Notes under the pieces: generated by a model | Databases searched by the model: none | The model's input: only the letters and a program-made list of their open reading frames with translations | Told to the model about the DNA's origin: nothing | Assembly: GCA_021731205.1 (NCBI GenBank) | Contig: JAKFXV010000264.1 | Span: 1 to 10,429, forward strand | Origin: Nocardioides sp. | GTDB taxonomy: Bacteria; Actinomycetota; Actinomycetes; Propionibacteriales; Nocardioidaceae | DNA length: 10,429 nt | Direction: 5' to 3' | Translations under genes and position numbers: made by a program | Part shown: in pieces, positions 6,774 through 10,429 of the stretch | Layout: the number at the start of each line of letters is the position of its first letter | Numbering within the stretch: the first letter of the stretch is position 1

Positions 6774-8951
6774 TCAGCTGCGGCGGAGCCAGAGCGTGCC
6801 GAGGGGGGGAACGGTGAGATCGGCGTACGCCGGCTGGCCCGACCAGTCGCCGGCGACGGCCTGCACGCTGCCGAGATTGCCGACACCCGACCCGTGGTAC
6901 GCCGACGCGTCGGTGTTCAGCACCTCGGTCCATTCGCCGGGCGACGGCATGCCGGTGCGGTAGCCGACGTAAGGGACGGGGGAGAAGTTCGCGATGCAGA
7001 CCAACTCGGAATCACGTCCGCGGCGGACGAAGGAGAAGACGTTGCGGCTCGCATCGTTGGCATCGATCCAGGCGAAGCCGGCCGGGTCGCTGTCCAGTTC
7101 CCACAGCGCGGGGGTGTCGACGTAGACCCGATTGAGATCACACACCAACGACTGCGTGCCCTGGTGCTCGCCATGCTCGAGCAGCCACCAGTCCAACTCG
7201 TGCGACTCGGCCCACTCGGCCTCCTGTCCGAACTCGGACCCCATGAACAGCAACTGCTTGCCGGGGTGGGCCCACATGAATGCGAGATAGGTGCGTAGGT
7301 TGGCCAGCTTCTGCCAGCGGTCGCCCGGCATCTTGCGGATCAGCGAGCCCTTGCCGTGCACGACTTCGTCGTGGCTGATCGGAAGCACGAAGTTCTCGGA
7401 GTAGGCGTAGACCATCGAGAACGTCATCTCGCCGTGGTGGTAGGACCGATGCACCGGGTCGTGCTGGACATAGGCGAGCGAGTCGTGCATCCAGCCCATG
7501 TTCCACTTGAAGCCGAACCCCAGTCCGCCTTCGCTGGTCGGCTTGGTCACCCCTGGCCACGAGGTCGACTCTTCCGCGATCGTCACGACGCCGGGCACAC
7601 GCTTGTAGACCGTGGCGTTCATCTCCTGTAGGAACTGGGTCGCCTCGAGGTTCTCCCGGCCACCGAAGACGTTGGGCGTCCACTCACCTTCCTCGCGTGA
7701 GTAGTCGAGGTACAACATCGACGCGACGCCGTCGACGCGCAGACCGTCGGCGTGAAACTCCTCGAGCCAGTACACAGCGTTGGCGTAGAGGAAGTTGCGC
7801 ACCTCGTGGCGCCCGAAGTTGAAGATGTGGGAGCCCCACTCCTTGTGCCAACCGCGCTGCGGATTGGGGTCTTCGTACAGCGGGGTCCCGTCGAAGCGGG
7901 CCAGCGCCCACTCGTCGGTGGCGAAGTGTCCCGGCACCCAGTCGAGGATCACACCGATACCGGCCTGATGCAGCCGGTCGACAAGGTATCTGAACCCGTC
8001 GGGGTCTCCGAAGCGGGCGTCGGGTGCGAAGTACGACGTGACGTGATACCCCCAGGACCCGCCGAACGGATGCTGCATCACCGGCATCAGCTCGACATGG
8101 GTGAAACCGAGGTAGGAGAGATAGCCGACCAGGTCGTCGGCCAGTTCGTGGTACGACCGGCCGCGCCGCCACGAGCCGAGGTGCATCTCGTAGATCGACA
8201 TCGGCCCGCTGACGTTGTTGCGCTCTCCGCGCGTTGCCATCCACTCCTGGTCGGCCCACTCATGGTGGGACTCGAAGACCACCGAGGCCGTGGCCGGCGC
8301 AATCTCGGTGTACGCCGCCATCGGGTCGGCCTTCTCGCGCCATTGCCGGTCGGCCCCGAGGATCACGAACTTGTACTTGGAGCCGGAGCCCGCGCCGGGG
8401 ATGAACAACTCCCAGACGCCGGACACGCCCAACTGGCGCATCGGGTGCTCGCGGCCGTCCCAACTGTTGAAGTCGCCCTTCAGACGCACCCCGCGCGCCG
8501 AGGGCGCCCACACCGCGAAGGCAGTCCCGGAGACCGTCTCGCCGGCCTTGCCTCCGGGAACCGGGAAGTGGTGGACCCGGGCCCCGAGCACCTGCCAGAG
8601 CAACTCGTGTCGTCCTTCGTTGATCAGGTGCAGGTCGGTCTCGCCCAGGCTGGGCAGGTAGCGATAGGGGTCGTCCACCACGATCGGGTCGCCGTCGTAG
8701 GTCACCTCGATCCGATAGTCGGGGACGCTCTTGCGGCGCAGGCGGCCGACCCAGATCCCGTCGTACTCGTGGTGCAGGTTGATGCGTCGCGCTCCGATGA
8801 CCACGACGACCTTGGCGGCGAGCGGCTTGAACACCCGCACGGTGACGTCGCCGTCGTGGGGGTGGGCACCCAACACGCTGTGCGGGCTGCCGTGCTCCCC
8901 TCGCACGATCTGGTCGAGCTCCTCGTAACTAGCTGGCGCGAGCGTGCTCAT
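6774..8951 (-). CDS. glgB: 1,4-alpha-glucan branching enzyme
   Basis: Cuts alpha-1,4 glucan chains and transfers the piece to form alpha-1,6 branches in cytoplasmic glucan. The 725-residue product has the full bacterial GlgB layout: an N-terminal beta-sandwich (about 15-110), a CBM48 module (AFAVWAPSARGVRLKGDFNSW, about 144-164), and a GH13 barrel with EMHLGSW, GVILDWVPGHFATDEWALA, DGLRVDGVASMLYLDY, TIAEESTSWPG and LPISHDEVVHGKGSL. The nucleophile is D407 and the acid/base E460, with H527/D528 in the third conserved motif; these nearly match E. coli numbering. A C-terminal all-beta domain ends in PPLGTLWLRRS. The ATG start overlaps the mak stop as ATGA; longer reading into mak gives no GlgB-like sequence. 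GGAG at 8956-8959 is the ribosome site. It acts after GlgE in the TreS-Mak-GlgE route. Confidence 0.97.
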   Translation of the reverse strand: MSTLAPASYEELDQIVRGEHGSPHSVLGAHPHDGDVTVRVFKPLAAKVVVVIGARRINLHHEYDGIWVGRLRRKSVPDYRIEVTYDGDPIVVDDPYRYLPSLGETDLHLINEGRHELLWQVLGARVHHFPVPGGKAGETVSGTAFAVWAPSARGVRLKGDFNSWDGREHPMRQLGVSGVWELFIPGAGSGSKYKFVILGADRQWREKADPMAAYTEIAPATASVVFESHHEWADQEWMATRGERNNVSGPMSIYEMHLGSWRRGRSYHELADDLVGYLSYLGFTHVELMPVMQHPFGGSWGYHVTSYFAPDARFGDPDGFRYLVDRLHQAGIGVILDWVPGHFATDEWALARFDGTPLYEDPNPQRGWHKEWGSHIFNFGRHEVRNFLYANAVYWLEEFHADGLRVDGVASMLYLDYSREEGEWTPNVFGGRENLEATQFLQEMNATVYKRVPGVVTIAEESTSWPGVTKPTSEGGLGFGFKWNMGWMHDSLAYVQHDPVHRSYHHGEMTFSMVYAYSENFVLPISHDEVVHGKGSLIRKMPGDRWQKLANLRTYLAFMWAHPGKQLLFMGSEFGQEAEWAESHELDWWLLEHGEHQGTQSLVCDLNRVYVDTPALWELDSDPAGFAWIDANDASRNVFSFVRRGRDSELVCIANFSPVPYVGYRTGMPSPGEWTEVLNTDASAYHGSGVGNLGSVQAVAGDWSGQPAYADLTVPPLGTLWLRRS

Positions 8952-8959
8952 CGGGCTCC
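8948..8959 (-). promoter_or_regulatory. mak-glgB translational coupling junction
   Basis: On the minus strand GGAG (8959-8956) is followed four bases later by ATGA, in which the glgB ATG (8951-8949) overlaps the mak TGA (8950-8948). A ribosome ending mak could restart directly on glgB. Confidence 0.7.
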
Positions 8960-10327
8960 GATCTTGGCCAAGGCGTCGAGCGGGATCCACGCCCACGTGG
9001 GCCGGTTGCGGGTTTCGTAGACCGTTTCGTAGACAGCCTTGTCCGCGACATACGCCGCGAGCAAGGCCGACTCGGTCTGGGTGAGCGCGCGCCCGGCGTA
9101 CGCCGCCAAGAACGCCTCTTGGTTGCGACTCGCCCACCGGGCGGCGCGATCGGCCAGGAGGTGTGGGTCGCCTGCGCCGTCGTCGTAGGAACGCTCCACG
9201 ACGCGTGGCACGTAGTCGAAGGAACGCAGCATCCCCGCGACGTCACGCCAGCGCGAGTCCGGCGCCCGTCGAGACGCCAAGGGCGCCGCGGGTTCGCCCT
9301 CGAAGTCGACGATCTTCCAACCTTTGACCGTGCGCAGCGTCTGGCCCAGGTGCAGGTCGCCATGGATGCGCTGAACCGCAACATCGGCCAGTGAGCTCAG
9401 TTCGCCATACGCGGCCCGCAGCTCGGGAGCGTACGACGTCAGGGCGGGCGCCAGGGTCAGCGCCTCATCGAGGCGTTGATTCATGGCGGTGGCCAGCTCG
9501 GCCATCTCTGCGGCCGGGCGCACGCCGGTCGGAAAATGCTCGACCAAAGACTGGTGGGTCTCCGCGAGAGCGACGCCGAGCCGCGCCGCCTCTGCGGCGA
9601 AGTCTCCTCCGGACTCCTCGACCGCGGTCTCCTCATCGATCGCCAACAGGTTCCGCACACTGGCCTGAGCCAGGTCCCAGCCGTCGGTGGCCGTGCGCAG
9701 GAACTGCTGCAGCATCGCCAGGTGCAGGGGTTCGGGCCGTGTCGGGTCGGCATGCTCCAGCCAGCCGTACAGTGCGGCGACGTGGTCGCTTCCGGAGCGC
9801 GTGAGCTCGGCGTGGATCTCGACGTCGGGATTCACCCCTGGAGTGATCCTGCGGAAGATCTTGAGCAGCGCGTCCTCTCCGAACGCCACCGACGAGTTGG
9901 ACTGCTCCCCGCCGAACAGTGTCGAGTGGGCGGTGAGGTCGAGGTCGTGATCTGGCAGTCGACGAAAACCCAGTCCGGCCGGTTCGTCGACGCGCTCGGC
10001 CGCGAAGGCCAGCAGCCACTCGTGCATCGCGGCGCGATCGTGGGTCGCGTCGTAGACCTGGGCGTATCCGAAGTCCGGGTCCTCCCAGGAGCCGATGCGG
10101 GCGTGGCTCAACGTGGCGTGTAGCTCGGGGTAGCAGGAGATAGGCACCTGGTAGAACTCCCGCTCGCCGCGGTCGGTGAAGTGGATTTCGACCAGGTCGC
10201 TGGCGGTGTTCGGGCCGATCCGCCCGAGTCGGGTCACTGCCACCACCTCGAACTCGCGTCCCTTGCCGCCGAACCAGCGCGCCTCGGCGACGTACGCCGT
10301 CAGCGCCTGCGCCTGCTCCGGGTTCAT
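8948..10327 (-). CDS. mak: Maltokinase
   Basis: Phosphorylates maltose at C1 using ATP to give alpha-maltose 1-phosphate, the donor for GlgE. The 459-residue length fits the actinobacterial Mak (Pep2) family. The N-terminal cap has ARWFGGKGREFEVV (about 16-29), a typical opening. The kinase core has LFGGEQSNSSVAFGEDALLKIFRR (about 137-160, with the phosphate loop and the ATP-contacting Lys), the catalytic loop IHGDLHLGQTLR (H322-G-D324, with Q329 as metal ligand) and the metal-binding IVDFEGEP (D341). The C-terminus has ADKAVYETVYETRNRPTWAWIPL, a family signature. All key residues are present. The ATG start overlaps the treS stop as ATGA, and the mak stop overlaps the glgB start likewise. In some bacteria treS and mak are fused; here they are separate but tightly coupled. 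Confidence 0.96.
   Translation of the reverse strand: MNPEQAQALTAYVAEARWFGGKGREFEVVAVTRLGRIGPNTASDLVEIHFTDRGEREFYQVPISCYPELHATLSHARIGSWEDPDFGYAQVYDATHDRAAMHEWLLAFAAERVDEPAGLGFRRLPDHDLDLTAHSTLFGGEQSNSSVAFGEDALLKIFRRITPGVNPDVEIHAELTRSGSDHVAALYGWLEHADPTRPEPLHLAMLQQFLRTATDGWDLAQASVRNLLAIDEETAVEESGGDFAAEAARLGVALAETHQSLVEHFPTGVRPAAEMAELATAMNQRLDEALTLAPALTSYAPELRAAYGELSSLADVAVQRIHGDLHLGQTLRTVKGWKIVDFEGEPAAPLASRRAPDSRWRDVAGMLRSFDYVPRVVERSYDDGAGDPHLLADRAARWASRNQEAFLAAYAGRALTQTESALLAAYVADKAVYETVYETRNRPTWAWIPLDALAKIGAR
10324..10327 (-). promoter_or_regulatory. treS-mak ATGA overlap
   Basis: The mak ATG (10327-10325) and the treS TGA (10326-10324) share two bases in ATGA, indicating translational coupling and a likely 1:1 link between maltose formation and its phosphorylation. 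Confidence 0.7.
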
Positions 10328-10429
10328 CCGAGCACCCCGCCCAGAGCCCCGTCGTCATCCACGATCCGGAACCAGTAGAACCCGTAGCCGCCAAGTGTCA
10401 GGAGGTAGGGGAGCTCACCGATCCGTGGG
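10324..10429 (-). CDS. treS: Trehalose synthase (maltose alpha-D-glucosyltransferase), C-terminal end
   Basis: Only the last 34 residues lie in the window, cut at the right edge. They read PRIGELPYLLTLGGYGFYWF, then RIVDDDGALGGVLG. ELPYLLTL followed by GxYGFYWFR is the usual end of the TreS C-terminal beta domain, and the position directly before mak supports the call. The enzyme interconverts trehalose and maltose in the cytoplasm. The catalytic GH13 part is outside, so integrity cannot be judged. The 14-residue tail after WF is a little longer than the ends I recall for some TreS proteins, which is not unusual. Confidence 0.85.
   Translation of the reverse strand, partial: PRIGELPYLLTLGGYGFYWFRIVDDDGALGGVLG

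Noticed and set aside
6713..6886. A longer GNAT-Nudix start reaching into glgB
   Set aside because: The added sequence is low-complexity and overlaps the GlgB C-terminus. GTG 6712 has a good ribosome site.
7752..9020. A 422-codon open frame on the plus strand opposite glgB
   Set aside because: It lies antisense to glgB, which has every catalytic motif. Its protein has no recognisable domain, and long antisense frames are normal in high-GC DNA.
8952..9137. A longer glgB start that would add 62 residues
   Set aside because: The extension lies wholly inside mak in another frame and does not look like GlgB. The ATG at 8951 has a ribosome site and gives the usual length.

Overview
The window is high-GC DNA with GTG starts, TANNNT-type -10 boxes close to start codons, and a treS-mak-glgB alpha-glucan operon. 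Together these point to an actinobacterium, probably a chromosomal region; I cannot name the genus.

Layout. The left part reads on the plus strand: the 3' end of a YbbN/CnoX-type thioredoxin-TPR co-chaperone (1-691); a GerMN-domain lipoprotein (725-1294); a frameshifted secreted N-acetylmuramoyl-L-alanine amidase (1311-1926); and a secreted protein with a canonical EF-hand loop (1936-2769). The right part reads on the minus strand, in transcription order from the right edge: the last codons of trehalose synthase treS (10324-10429), maltokinase mak (8948-10327), glycogen branching enzyme glgB (6774-8951), a GNAT-Nudix fusion (5657-6712) and pyruvate phosphate dikinase ppdK (2875-5565). The two blocks converge on a 105-base gap (2770-2874) that holds a small hairpin. 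No stretch over 300 bases lacks a gene. I saw no tRNA, rRNA, CRISPR array, insertion sequence or phage gene.

How the genes work together. TreS interconverts trehalose and maltose, Mak makes maltose 1-phosphate, GlgE (not in the window, expected upstream of treS) polymerises it, and GlgB adds alpha-1,6 branches: this is the GlgE pathway of actinobacterial glucan synthesis. The treS/mak and mak/glgB junctions are both 4-base ATGA overlaps, which suggests translational coupling. PpdK joins pyruvate and PEP and could feed gluconeogenesis, but it has its own 5' gap and may be transcribed separately. The plus-strand lipoprotein, amidase and EF-hand genes look like a small exported, cell-envelope set. 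It sits between ybbN and the glucan genes, which I recall as near neighbours in Mycobacterium tuberculosis. The amidase appears broken.

Most of the window is well-understood metabolism. The parts worth a second look are the damaged amidase in its envelope cassette, the uncharacterised EF-hand secreted protein, and the GNAT-Nudix fusion.
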